A stretch of DNA of 64,000 nucleotides, taken from positions 91,434,215 to 91,498,214 of the forward strand of contig NC_133896.1 of assembly GCF_964199755.1 (NCBI RefSeq), given 5' to 3'. Made by a program: the position numbers and the translations under genes. Shown here one piece after another: positions 1 to 11,000 of this stretch (position 1 is the first letter of the stretch; each line of letters begins with the position of its first letter). Under the pieces are notes generated by a model. That model ran no database searches. It was given only the letters and a program-made list of their open reading frames with translations, and was not told the DNA's origin. The DNA comes from Larus michahellis. Taxonomy: Eukaryota; Chordata; Aves; Charadriiformes; Laridae.

Positions 1-3000
1 CGCTGAGTAACTGCAGAACTCCCTTGCCTTGACATCCACCTAATCCCTTTCCAGATTCCACCAGCCTGTCAGAGTCCCTGTGACAGTGTGGTCCACGGTA
101 TAGCATGTGCAATAAAACACGTCATTTAATTGCTCTTCTTCAGTAAATTTCCATTTTTCTGCCACTAATGCAGTTATTGTGTTATGTTGATCTTTACTTA
201 TATGTACTTGCCCTCTCTGTTCCCAGTGCTATTTTGTATGTTATTCTCTTTTATTAGCTTATCCTTTGAACTATATAGTCACTGCATCTTAGCTTTTCTT
301 AATATATTTTTTTCCATATTTCTTGGCTTTCTTAAGCTTTTCCTCATCCTCATTTTCCGCTTTGTTTACTGAAAAGCTATGAGAGTTTGGCTGGTGACAG
401 GAGTGTCGCTAGTGGGAGCTTTGTCGGTCTGTATCCTGTCCTCACCCATTAAGCGTTAATCTTTGAATTACAATTAATTAAAACCCAAGAGATGAATAAG
501 TAGTTCAGGTTATTGCTGCAGTATATAGTTGATATTATTGTTTTACCAAATGAAACACATCTCATTGATGAAAGAACAGTTGTTCACTTTATCTTCTAGT
601 GTGACGAGAACTGGGGACCATCAAATGAAACATAGCTCTTAACACAGTGTGCAGTGAAACTGTGGGTCTCCTGGCCACAGGATATTAGAGGGTAAAAGCT
701 TTTTATGTGTCCAGAAAGCATTTTTAAAAGATTAATGAAGAAGAATGTGTTGAAGGCTGTTAAATGCAATGCAACATTTCTGGCTGAGGAAATTCCTGCG
801 CTGAAAATAGCAGGAAGTTGGCAGAATGTTCTGGACATGGATATTTCTCCTATTCTTCCATAGGTGATATTTATTCACCTGTGTCCTAGGCAGAATCCTG
901 GTTTAACTGCAGATTTGTCTGACCTAGCATCGCTATTCTTAAATTAAGATCTTCAAGCCATTTAAATTTTTGTCTAGCCCAAGTAGGGGCTAAAAAGTGA
1001 ATTACCAGTAAACCTTGTCACCTCCGTGCGTGTTCTCATACCCTTTTCATATAATTGAAAAGAATGTTAATAGTGTTTTTTTGTATTTCAGTCAACTAAT
1101 CCTCTTTTTCTGTCACCTCAAACTTTCCGGTTTTCCTTTTAAAATGTGAAAGCAAGATCTAGAGGCAAGTACTGTTTTCTAAGGTAGAATTACCTGCCTT
1201 CTTCAAATTAGCTTTTTTTGTCGCTGCTTTGCTCTGAGAGTACATGTTGTACTAGTTGTAAACTGCTGCTCTTCATCATATTTTGCAGGAATTGCTTTTG
1301 TTCCTGCTTTTAGAGTTAGGACTTCAGGGTTTTGGTTTTGTTAAACCGGTCTGTTTAAGCCCAGTGTAAGGACCCTTGGTTTCTGCTCAGTTCCATGTGT
1401 TTTTTCGTTATTTACCAGTTGTTGCAGCTTTGCTCAGTACTGCTGACAATCTTTGTTACCCTTGGATTTTACCAAGAGCGAAATGTTACCTCCTGTCTGT
1501 TGGTGGAAAAATTGAAAATTGTTAGGTCTAGTCTAGAAGCGATTTTCCTAGTCTCTTGCTGTTTCATTCTTTACTGACAACTGGTTTCAGGGCAGGGAAA
1601 GAGTGGGGCTGGTATTATTTTTTTTTTTTTTCTTCTTTGTGAGATTTTGTGGTCTGATTTTAATCCATTCAGCAACTAAGCTGTAGAAGAGTGCTAAGGC
1701 TCTAAGTGTGGTTTTGTGAGATGTCAAGCTCACTTTTTTGCAAAACTGAAGTATGTAACATCTTTGTAGTTGCTTTTGTGAATCCAGCTTTTGTTTGGTA
1801 ACTTCCATTTAAAAAAAAAAAAACCAAAACATATATATAGCTTCCCCACCCCCTGCCCCAACATTGATTAGTACAAAGTCTCTTTTAATTAAGTCTGTAG
1901 TGATCTGATTCCATAATTCTCTTCTGGCATGAATCTCAAGTCATATAACCGTATAACCTTAGCAGCATAAATTATTACACGTACACCTTTTTTTTTTTTT
2001 TTTAAGTCCTGGTAGACATTTGAACTCTTCTAGGCTAGTATATTTCCCCAGTTCCCTGACATTTCTTAAGCATTTAAATCTGTAGGTATGAAGTCTCCTC
2101 AATCAGCTATTTTTAATACCCATGGCCATGAGGTTTTTTTATGCCTGCTGATTTTAAAATGTTTGTTCCAACTAGATTGGGTTCAATTTTGCCTTCATTT
2201 GCCCTGATATCTATCTGTCACTGATACCTTGTAGTTCTTTAGTTGTCTTTTCTTTCTTTGGACCGGAGTGACCTTTTTTTAAGCCTCCATCTCTTGTGAA
2301 ACAAAGCAAGTTTGGCTGTAGCAGATAGGAACAACTGTTTGTTCATCAAAGCCTCTTGCATGGCTTTGCAAATTGATCTCTAAACAGTCTTTCGGGTACT
2401 GAGCATCCTCTAGAAGAACAGAGTTGTCGGTCAAAGGATCTGAAGGGGCAGAAGCTGAGAACCGAACATACTGGTTCTGACTCGCGCTTGGGTGGCAGAA
2501 AAGGAAAAAGGGGATACGTGTCCTTTCAGCGTGAGGTGTGATGGTTCATGAGTTCCAAAGATAGCTTCTGTCTGCTGGAGGTCATGGTCCTCTTTCATTA
2601 ACCAAGTCAGGCTGGGGGTGGGCCTGTCTGTTGGCAGAAGATACAGATCTTGCTTGCAGGGCCTTGCAGATGTGAGGCAGAATGGGTTATGGGTTGAAGA
2701 CACAGGCAGGCTGAGGGGTGGGGGAGGTTTTGTGCTGCTGCCCCTCTCTGAGCCAATGCCGCTGTGGGGAGGTGTGAGGCACGGTGCCGGGTGATCTCAG
2801 CAGAAGGCATTGCAGTGAGGTTGGGCAGCAGAAATGTTTGCTCTGGGAAATTCTGAATGCAAAGATCAGCAGCTTTGGGCTGAGGGACTGCTGAGTCCCT
2901 ATGGACTTGGAACTGTTTGTCTCAAATACTGAGTGAGGTTTCGGAGTGAGGCTGCCAGGAGATGTCCCAAGCTAAGCCGTTATTACGTTAATCAATGTCA

Positions 3001-3149
3001 GAGCAGGAGGTCGTGTGTGACGTGGGCTGGGAGACCTAACCCCCTCTCCTAGAGGGGAGAGGTTGTGGATGAACAGGGTCAGAATTATTGCCCTGTTCCT
3101 ACACAGGGGTCGTTCTTACATGTGCTGTTATGCCCTTGTTATCCCCTAG
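1..3149. other. Non-coding stretch, probably intron 1 or upstream DNA of the SLC25A carrier gene
   Basis: AT-rich sequence with several T and A runs (for example near 1618-1632, 1811-1823 and 1990-2003) and no open frame that resembles a known protein. The carrier exon starting at 3150 begins inside a glycine codon, so an upstream coding exon must exist. In this family it encodes only about 14 residues including the HLFAGG motif. I could not find it here, so this stretch is best read as intron 1, with the promoter and first exon outside the window or unrecognised. No RNA gene or diagnostic repeat was seen. Confidence 0.5.
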
Positions 3150-5741
3150 ATGCGGTGGCACAGCTGGAGCCATCCTGACATGTCCCCTGGAAGTGGTGAA
3201 GACACGTCTACAGTCATCCCAACTGACACTGCGGCCTCTGTGCCTCTCAGAGATACAGCTGCCGGGGATGAGTGTGAGGCTGATGAACCCCAGCCCACCA
3301 TCTCCTGGGGTGCTCAGGTTGCTGAGGTGGGTAGGATAGGGCAGTGTGCACGTTAGAACCAGGGAGGTGAAGGTTTGGCCATCGGGTGGAGGCCAGGGGA
3401 GGGCGGAGAGAGAGAGAGATGAAGATAGCATTTGAGCTGAGGCTCTGGAAACCAAGTATGGTAGGAAATTTCATCAGAGCACAGGTACATGTACTTCTCA
3501 GGTTGATCTGTGCTTTGAATTCTGAGTCTGCAAGGCAGCTTTTGGGACTGTAAGGAATTTCTCAGCTAGTGGTTTGATCAGACCCAGAGTGGTGGTGTCA
3601 GCAAGAATAGGAAGAAATGACTGAAGGAGAGAGGAGAAGTGGTTGGAGAGAAAATGAGAGTAGGGCAGAAAAAGGATAACACAGGATGTGAGGAGAGAAT
3701 GCTACAGAAGTACTGAAGAACGAAGAAGGAGGAGGAACAGGAGAGCCCCCGTCTTAGTTATTCTGCTGATTTGTCTCTTTGTTTCCTTTTGTAGGGACAT
3801 CCTTGAGAAGGAAGGCATGCGATCCCTGTTCCGAGGTCTGGGCCCAAACCTTGTTGGGGTTGCTCCTTCCCGGTGAGTACTGCTCCCTGAGGGTAGCTCA
3901 TGCTGTACACACTGTGACAGCTATTGCTTCACATACTGAAAGCATCTGGGCCTTGTGCTCATTGTTCCACAGGACGCCTTCACACAGACGTTTTCTGGAC
4001 CTTATGGTCATAGTTGTAAGATGAGATGATTGCTGTGGGCCTAGTATAAATAGTATCTGATGTTACATTAGACAAACCTGTGCTGGGAGTAAGAAAAGCT
4101 GGAGTGAGACACCACAGCAGTGCTGTATCTGCTCCTCATAGGAAAGCTGTAACCTCTTCTGTATTTCCTTCCAACCAGGGCTATATATTTTGCTGCCTAT
4201 TCTGGTGTTAAGGAGAGGCTCAATGCTGTCCTCGTACCGGAGTCCAAGAAAGTACACATGCTATCAGCAGCCTGTGCAGGTGAGCCTCCTCTGTCTCCAG
4301 TCAGAGCCAAGGGGTCCTTCTGTCTGTAAGCGTAAATGGGTTTTATTCCTACCCCATTGCTGCTCCCATCAGTCCTGCTCTCTTCTGAAGTTTTCTTCCT
4401 CCACACCTGGAGCAGCGAATTCCTTGGGTAACCAAAACATTTTCTCGCTCTTCATTCTTCTTAGGCTCATCTCTTCAAGCCTCGGATCTAGTCTTTATCC
4501 CTTCCACTGCTATCAGGAAAAGAGGCAGTGAGTAATTTAGACCACTCACAGAATCATTTCTCTTGATATGTCCCAGTTCTCTAACAAAATCTGCCACTCT
4601 TGCAAGTTTATCCTGTTGTTTCCTGCCTCTTTGTAACACCAGGACCTGTAGTAGGGTTATGTTGGAGGCAGAGGAGCTAATTACCACCAGACAAAGGCTG
4701 GAATGAGGGAGGAGGAGAATCAAATAGTCTGCCCTAAATGTCTCTTCTCCCATGGGAGCTCAAGGTCATTCTCAAATTGCAAATGTCTGCAGCTTGCCAA
4801 GCAGAATTCAGAGAGCTGATAGATAAGCACCTCCTCACAAACTGTCAGTGTGATCCTAGTGCTCATGGCTGTCTTCCTCTTCTCTTCTCCAGGCGTTGCC
4901 TCTGCCACACTCACCAACCCTATCTGGTTAGTGAAAACCAGAATGCAGCTGGAAGCCAGGTAAGGCAGACTAGCAATACAGAACCAGTCCACGTCAAACC
5001 AGGACTGGTTTGGGGGTGGGGTTGGGTAGCGGTCTGTGACTCGCCATCAGAACATAGGTCTTCAGGCGTGCTAGGGAAGAGTCAACACAGTTGCGTTCAC
5101 AGCAGCGTTTTAGGTCAGTGGAGCAGTATGCCATTCTAACCCTCCTTCCTCTTTACAGGGCGAAGGGAGAGATGGCCAGCAATGCTCTCCAGTGTGCCAT
5201 GCATGTCTACCGCACTGAAGGCCTTCGTGGATTTTACCGTGGTATCACTGCCTCCTATGCTGGAGTGTCAGAGACCATCATACACTTCGTCATCTATGAA
5301 TCACTGAAACAGCATCTGAGAAACAGCCATCCTTCCCTTTCCCCACCACTCACGCTTTCACCAAACGGCCATGATTTCTTTGGACTAATGGGAGCTGCTG
5401 CTGTCTCCAAAACATGTGCTTCCTGCATTGCATATCCACATGGTGAGTGGATCCACTCTCCTTGCTTCCGTTCCCCTCAATGGGAGATGCCATGCCTGTA
5501 GGATCAGTCTGCTGATATCACTTCCCTTTTTGTCGTTCCAGAGGTCATTCGGACACGGTTGCGAGAAGAAGGGTCACGATACCGCTCCTTTGTACAGACT
5601 CTGCAACTTGTGGTCCATGAAGAGGGACCCTTGGCTTTATACCGAGGGCTCCTGGCTCACTTGATCCGCCAGATCCCAAACACAGCTATCATGATGGCTA
5701 CCTATGAACTTATCGTACATTTGGCCTCTTCTACCTTGTAA
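3150..5741 (+). CDS. Mitochondrial pyrimidine nucleotide carrier, SLC25A33/SLC25A36-like (5'-partial)
   Basis: Six GT-AG exons keep one frame: 3150-3326, 3795-3872, 4179-4279, 4893-4959, 5159-5442 and 5542-5741 (TAA). They give 301 residues; about 14 N-terminal residues are missing. SLC25A33 and SLC25A36 import pyrimidine nucleotides across the inner mitochondrial membrane. All three mitochondrial-carrier signatures are visible: PLEVVKTRL in the first exon, PIWLVKTRM (with the tryptophan typical of this subfamily) in 4893-4959, and PHEVIRTRL across 5442/5542. The strings [38 protein letters not shown] and [15 protein letters not shown] are close to both human paralogues. It looks like SLC25A36 in IMMATYEL and HFVIYES but like SLC25A33 in [16 protein letters not shown], so it may be a third paralogue. 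Tail to tail with CLSTN3. No sign of decay. Family assignment is very secure; the exact paralogue is not. Confidence 0.93.
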
Positions 5742-7205
5742 GCACGCTGTAGCACCTGGCTGAGGCTGCTGTAGAGACACAGAGACCTCATGGTCCTGAG
5801 ACTTGGTCTTTTTCTGTGCTCTGAGAGGTGGTGCTTTTCATCACGTATGAGAACTGGGTCAGGCGTAGGATTCTCAGGATATAAGACTATTTTGTGCAAA
5901 ACTTTTGGCTCCAATGTGCACAATGTAGCCTTTCTTCTTTCTGGAGACTTGAATTATTCTGGTGCTGCAAGATGTCAGGGCACTGGTTTGATATTGCCTG
6001 CTGTAAGCTCCCTGCATGAAACAAGGGCATGGAACTTACTGGAAAGGAGGCAAAGGAGAAAGCATAAAAGTATCTTAGACAGCCCCCGCATGTTCACTTC
6101 TTTTGGACCCAATAACAACCATGCATGGACACAGTTGCACACAAAGACAGGCTAGAGCTGAGACATCTGAGAGAACTGCAGCAGGCAGAGGTCTTGCGCT
6201 GAGAGCTTTCGTGCCCTCCAAGGTGCTCTTCCACTCTCACCTACTGTGCTGCCTTCCTGCCTCTAAGGAGGATTTCTCAACCTTGGCTACCAGCAAATGT
6301 CCTATTGCAGAATCTTCCTTTGGGTCCTTAATATGTTGCAGCCAGTGCCCTGAGACGCGTCAGGCAGCTGCAATTTTTGTCTTGCAGGGTCTGAATAATC
6401 AAAGTAGGTCAAGGGAAGCAGCACAACCTGCTATGAAGCACTACCCTAACAACTTATGCTATTGGGCTTATAGCCATGCTTTGCCAATATCTGTTGTGTC
6501 CATTCCCTCCATTCCCAACAGAAAGAGGACACCTCGTTCTCTCAGGCTGGAACCCCTGGTGGAAAAATATGCTCTTTTTTTGCTGGTAAAGAAAGTGGAT
6601 CAGATGAAAAGATGTACCAAGCAGAGGATTTGGCCTGTTTCTATTGATAATACACTAAGTGTATGGGAAGAGCCTTATTTTTTTTCTGTAATCAAGAATT
6701 CAGTTTGCTGCATGTGTTACACTTGCCTGTGACAGGCTGCGATGCCTTCCGTTCCTTTGTGGGTTCCTAGCCCTGTGTTCAGGGGAAGGCTACATTGTGA
6801 TTTCAAAGAGTATTTTGACTTTCAGAAAGGCAGGGGGGTAGCATCAGGGATGATGTGTTTTTTCGTGTTCCAACACATATGCTAAAAAATGTAACCCTTC
6901 CCCGACATAAGGCAGTAATTTCAGTAAATACATGCTCTGGACAATCTCCAGTTTCACATTAGAGGCTACACTGACTGTTTATTTCCCTGCTCATAGTGAA
7001 AAACTGCAGAAGCCCTGAATATTTTATTTGAAATCCATTTATTTTAAAATCCAGTTTGTTTCCTCATCCTTCTTACCTTCATTCATTTAGTTTAGGAGTA
7101 TCGACAATTTTACAAAGCGACACAAGCTGCAGTGGTTTTTGTGTTGTGGTTTTTTTTTTTTTTTTTTTTTTTGCATGGAACGAGAATAAACCTCAAACGA
7201 CAACA
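5742..7205 (+). other. Probable 3' UTR of the SLC25A carrier gene
   Basis: After the TAA at 5739-5741 the first AATAAA I can find on the plus strand is at 7185-7190, which would give a 3' UTR of about 1.45 kb. The open frame at 6103-6732 lies inside this stretch and resembles nothing known, so I treat it as chance. The end is inferred from a single signal and needs transcript data. Confidence 0.4.
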
Positions 7206-7588
7206 TTGAAAAAATATACAATATATATATATAATATCTGGGGAGGGGTTGTGAGAGACCCCACTCTGAGCCCTATGGCTGGCTTCTCCTTTCAAATTTC
7301 TGCTCCCTCCGAGCCTCTCCTTCCTCATCATAGTTTGAACTGTGGCACTGTCGTGTGCAAGTGCCCTAACGCACGTTTCTAGAGAGCCAGATGGGGGAGT
7401 CAGTAATGTGGGGAATGTCCACAATGAGGATGGCAGAATATGAAGGAACATGGGAGGCAGAAATGACAGATGAGGGAGGAGCGCGTGTGTACATGGTGGG
7501 GGAAGGAAGAAGTTAAAAGTAAGACACCTCCTCCTTCCAGCCATATGTTTTTTGGGGGGGAATCCATTGGACTGGTGTTTTAAAGCTC
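6978..7588 (-). other. CLSTN3: Probable 3' UTR of CLSTN3 with clustered poly(A) signals
   Basis: Downstream of the CLSTN3 stop at 7589 the minus strand has three AATAAA signals, at 7038-7043, 7023-7028 and 6978-6983. They give a 3' UTR of about 0.55-0.6 kb. It includes a 23-base A run on the transcript strand (T run at 7150-7172 on the plus strand) and a short AT dinucleotide stretch near 7219-7233. It overlaps the inferred 3' end of the convergent carrier gene. Confidence 0.5.
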
Positions 7589-8061
7589 CTAGTAGCAGTG
7601 AGGCCCGTCGCTTTTGCCGATGATGTGTCGGTCATCTATGTCATTGCTGTCCGGGGAGTCGGGTGTCTCCGAGTCGGTGCTGTCATCTTCGTCCTCCATG
7701 CCCTCACTAGCTCTGCCCTCGCCGCTCTCTGCTGCCCTCTCCTGGCAGCTCTGGTAGGACTGGGGATGTGAGACATGGGGTAAGGAGAAGGATCCGGCAA
7801 CCCAGCTGCCCACCCAGCCCCAGCCCCTGTGGCTGCTCCTCACCTCCATGGGGTTGACTATGATGGTGAGGGCTGAGTCATCCCAGAACATGTCGCTCTC
7901 TTTGCCTCCGGTGCTTGTGTGTCCCCCTTCAGCAGCCCCAGGGACCTCTTGCCCTGCTCCCCGCCGGTGCAGGGAGTGGATGCGCAGGATGCCAAGGATC
8001 ACCATGAGCACCAGGAAGCCCACGCACACCACAATGATGACTGTGGCAGCACTGGGGACCA
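7589..8061 (-). CDS. CLSTN3: CLSTN3 last two exons: membrane helix and kinesin-binding acidic tail
   Basis: Exon 17 (7844-8061) encodes the helix [20 protein letters not shown], a basic stop-transfer segment (RIHSLHRR) and the motif [15 protein letters not shown], with tryptophan at about residue 909. This is the conserved W-D kinesin light-chain-binding motif of calsyntenins. Exon 18 (7589-7759) encodes a serine- and acid-rich tail ending in [14 protein letters not shown]. Human CLSTN3 ends RRIIETPPHRY, so the last dozen residues differ while the preceding DSPDS-type acidic stretch is kept. Reading through the exon 17 donor would replace the tail with an unrelated sequence, which is why the splice is needed. 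Confidence 0.93.
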
Positions 8062-11000
8062 CTTTGGAGAAAGAAAATGAGAGGGCATGGTTGGAGTCTG
8101 TCACAGAAACATGCATTTCCAACCTGACCTGCAGGAACTGGGGTTCCTGGGCACAGCTTGGGTTTTTGGTCTAGGCAGGAACATGTCCTGACTCTTCTTG
8201 CTCCCCTGGGCACAGGCAGTCCCTGCCTCCAGCTGCTGTATCTTCGCTTGAGGCCTGCATGGTCTTTCAGGATGCCTAGGTCCAAGCGTCCTCTGATGTC
8301 AGCCCAGCTTGTAGAGTCTGCACATCTTTATCTACAGAAGTCACTAGAATATGTTGCATAGCACCCATTTGTCTCCCCCTCTTGGGAGGGAGAAACGTGT
8401 GCTGGGGAGAGCCTCTAAGGGCACAAGGATGATTTTCAGAGGGTGTGATTTCTGTGCAAGCAGCAAAGAAGGAAGCCAAAAGAAGTGTGCTTTTGCACAT
8501 GTGGCAAAGGGGAGGGCTATGATGGCCTTCTGATTAGTACCATGGCCAAAGCCTGGCTTGTCCACAGGAGAAAACTTGAAGTTCACCTAAGACCCTTAGC
8601 CCAACTCCCAGGCCTTTGTTGTAGGCCTGTAGGCTGCGCCTTGACTTCCCAGATAACCCACTTCCCTGCAAAATCTATCCAGGCCCTCCATGGATTTGTT
8701 CTGAGCGGTTCTGTACAGCAGGAACAACTCTTCCTTTTCTGCTGCGATGGGGCAGAGCTGGGGACGGGAGTGGCGAAGGCTGGTTTTTGGTGCTCTACTA
8801 GCACATATATAGGCTGTCCCCCCAGCTGCAGGACTGGACCAGCTTGGGATCAGCTGCTGCAGGAAGCTGTGGCAAAAGCTAGCACCAAAGATGCTTTCCA
8901 TGTTCCCTACAACAGGGGGCCAAAACCAACACAGGGTCCTCTCTAACAGTCTTAGAGCTTTCACAGCCTAGGAGGAGCCAACTGGACTGCGGCCATGCTT
9001 GTGGCACGGGGCTGCCAGCACAAACCAACAAATCCAAACTCTAGTCTAGCTTTCAGGCTTCTCTCTCCTCTGTTTTCGGGGCAAGAATCGTCCTCTTGGC
9101 TGTGTGGCGCCATCTCCTACATTTTTCTGCCTTGCTGACCACCACCTAGTCCCATCTCTTCATTTAGAGCAGTGGCAGTCTTGATTCTCTTGTTTCTCTC
9201 CTGCTGTTGAAGTTTCTTTCTGACTTTACATTATCCAAGCCTGCATGGCACCTTTGCAAGGTGAACAAATGAAATCATACCAGCTTACGGTTGTTCTTTT
9301 TAGACCTTCTCAGGTATAGCTTTCAGACTGTTTCCACATCAAGAAAACAACACACCAAGAGGAGGATTGTTGCACCAAGCTCTAAACTACAGTTTGATAC
9401 AGACTGCAGTCCATTTGCTAATGACAAGTGGGACAGGACAGTATAGCGAGATCTCAGTAACAGGGGTATAGGGAGCCTGAAAGGAATCCTCTGCCATAGG
9501 TTCTACCAGGATATCGGAAAATCAGCATCCTGACCTAAAGGAATAAACCCAAAAGATAGTGTTACGTACTTGGGTTGTTACGAGTGCTTGCCAAACTGTG
9601 CCCAGATAGCTCTGGAGGTAAATGATGGCCTCGATGCATGAACTGCTGAGAACTCAGAATATGGTTAGGATGAGCAGCTCGGTTCATGTTGTGGAGGACA
9701 TTCACCTGCAGAAAGACCGGAGTGAGAGAGACTCGGCCCTGTGTTCACGGCACATTCTACCTTGTGTGCATTCCCATCCACCATGTCCTCTCCACGCATG
9801 CACAAGCACCGATACGTGCATGAATCAATCTTGTACCTCAACAGTAAACTCATTGCTGGAGTAGCGTCCATTCATCTCAGTGCAGGACAGATGAAACTTC
9901 CTTTCATAAAGAGCAGCGCCATGGTTGATGTGGTATGAGACCTGGCGTAGTATTTCCTCGTAAACCGCAATACTCTCCACGCCTGAAATGAGAGAATTGG
10001 GGTGGGGTGAGGAAGCTCCTGCTGCAAAGTCATCTGGCATCATAACCCTGCAGTAACTAGGAGCTATAGAGGAATCCAAGGCAAAGCTGGGTTCATTAAT
10101 TTTAGGAAGGGAGCAGAGATGGAGTTGGCTCCAAAAGACCTGATGGAATCCCTGGTTGCATTGGTAAAACAAGTGGAAGGGAAGGAACGATGAAGAGCAT
10201 CAGCCTTGTTAAGTTCTGGAGAGTACAACAGTGTTGTACCAGTCCACAGCCTGTGGGATGTGCTGTCCCCCCAGTCATGTCACGCAAAATGCTGCTGACA
10301 CCTGAGAACACCAAACGCCAAGGAGTTAAGTCAAGAGGAGCAATACAAGCCTGGGTGAGAGCTCAGACACTATGCCCTACTATTGTGTGCTGGAGGAGGA
10401 GCCATCTGCCTAAGGAAATGGCCCGGGACTTCCAAAACCCAGGAGTCAACAAATGGTTACATCTCAGAGCCTCACAATGTACACCAACACATCTCTAACA
10501 TGGGGTTAAGCGCTTCTCCCAGCGATGCCTGACAGGCAGTGAGAGGCGTAATTAGACAGCTGTGGCCAAGGAGAAGACGTACCTGTGATGGTCAGGTAGG
10601 CAGAGGTGTTGACAAGCTCCAGGCCCCGCTGCTGCAGCAGTGCCCCGTCCAGGAGCAGATACTCCCTCTCTGGGTCCAAGTCATCTCCTACCAATGAGAT
10701 CTCGCAGCCATCCAGGTTGTGCACAATCTCATCTGACATTCGTGTGTCTGTCACTGAGATGTAAACGGAAAGAAGACAGGGCCAGAAAGCCAGACAGCCA
10801 TCAGTGAAGGCAGGAGTTACTCAGGGTGGTACCCACTTAAAAGTGCTCACATCATACATGACTTCTCTTTCTCTGGTTAGCACTGACCTTGAGTAAAATC
10901 ACTGTCAGTCTAATTACTTGCTGGAGGAGTCCCCCTGCTTCTAATGACATTATTTATGCACATAATAAACTCACTTTATTTTGGAACAACATATTATTAT

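Noticed and set aside
6103-6732. 209-codon open frame after the carrier gene
   Set aside because: It lies in the inferred 3' UTR, has no recognisable domain and no clear splice or promoter context.
8062-9569. A CLSTN3B-like alternative first exon, as in mammals
   Set aside because: I saw no frame with a hydrophobic start and in-phase donor to exon 17; the product is reported as mammalian.
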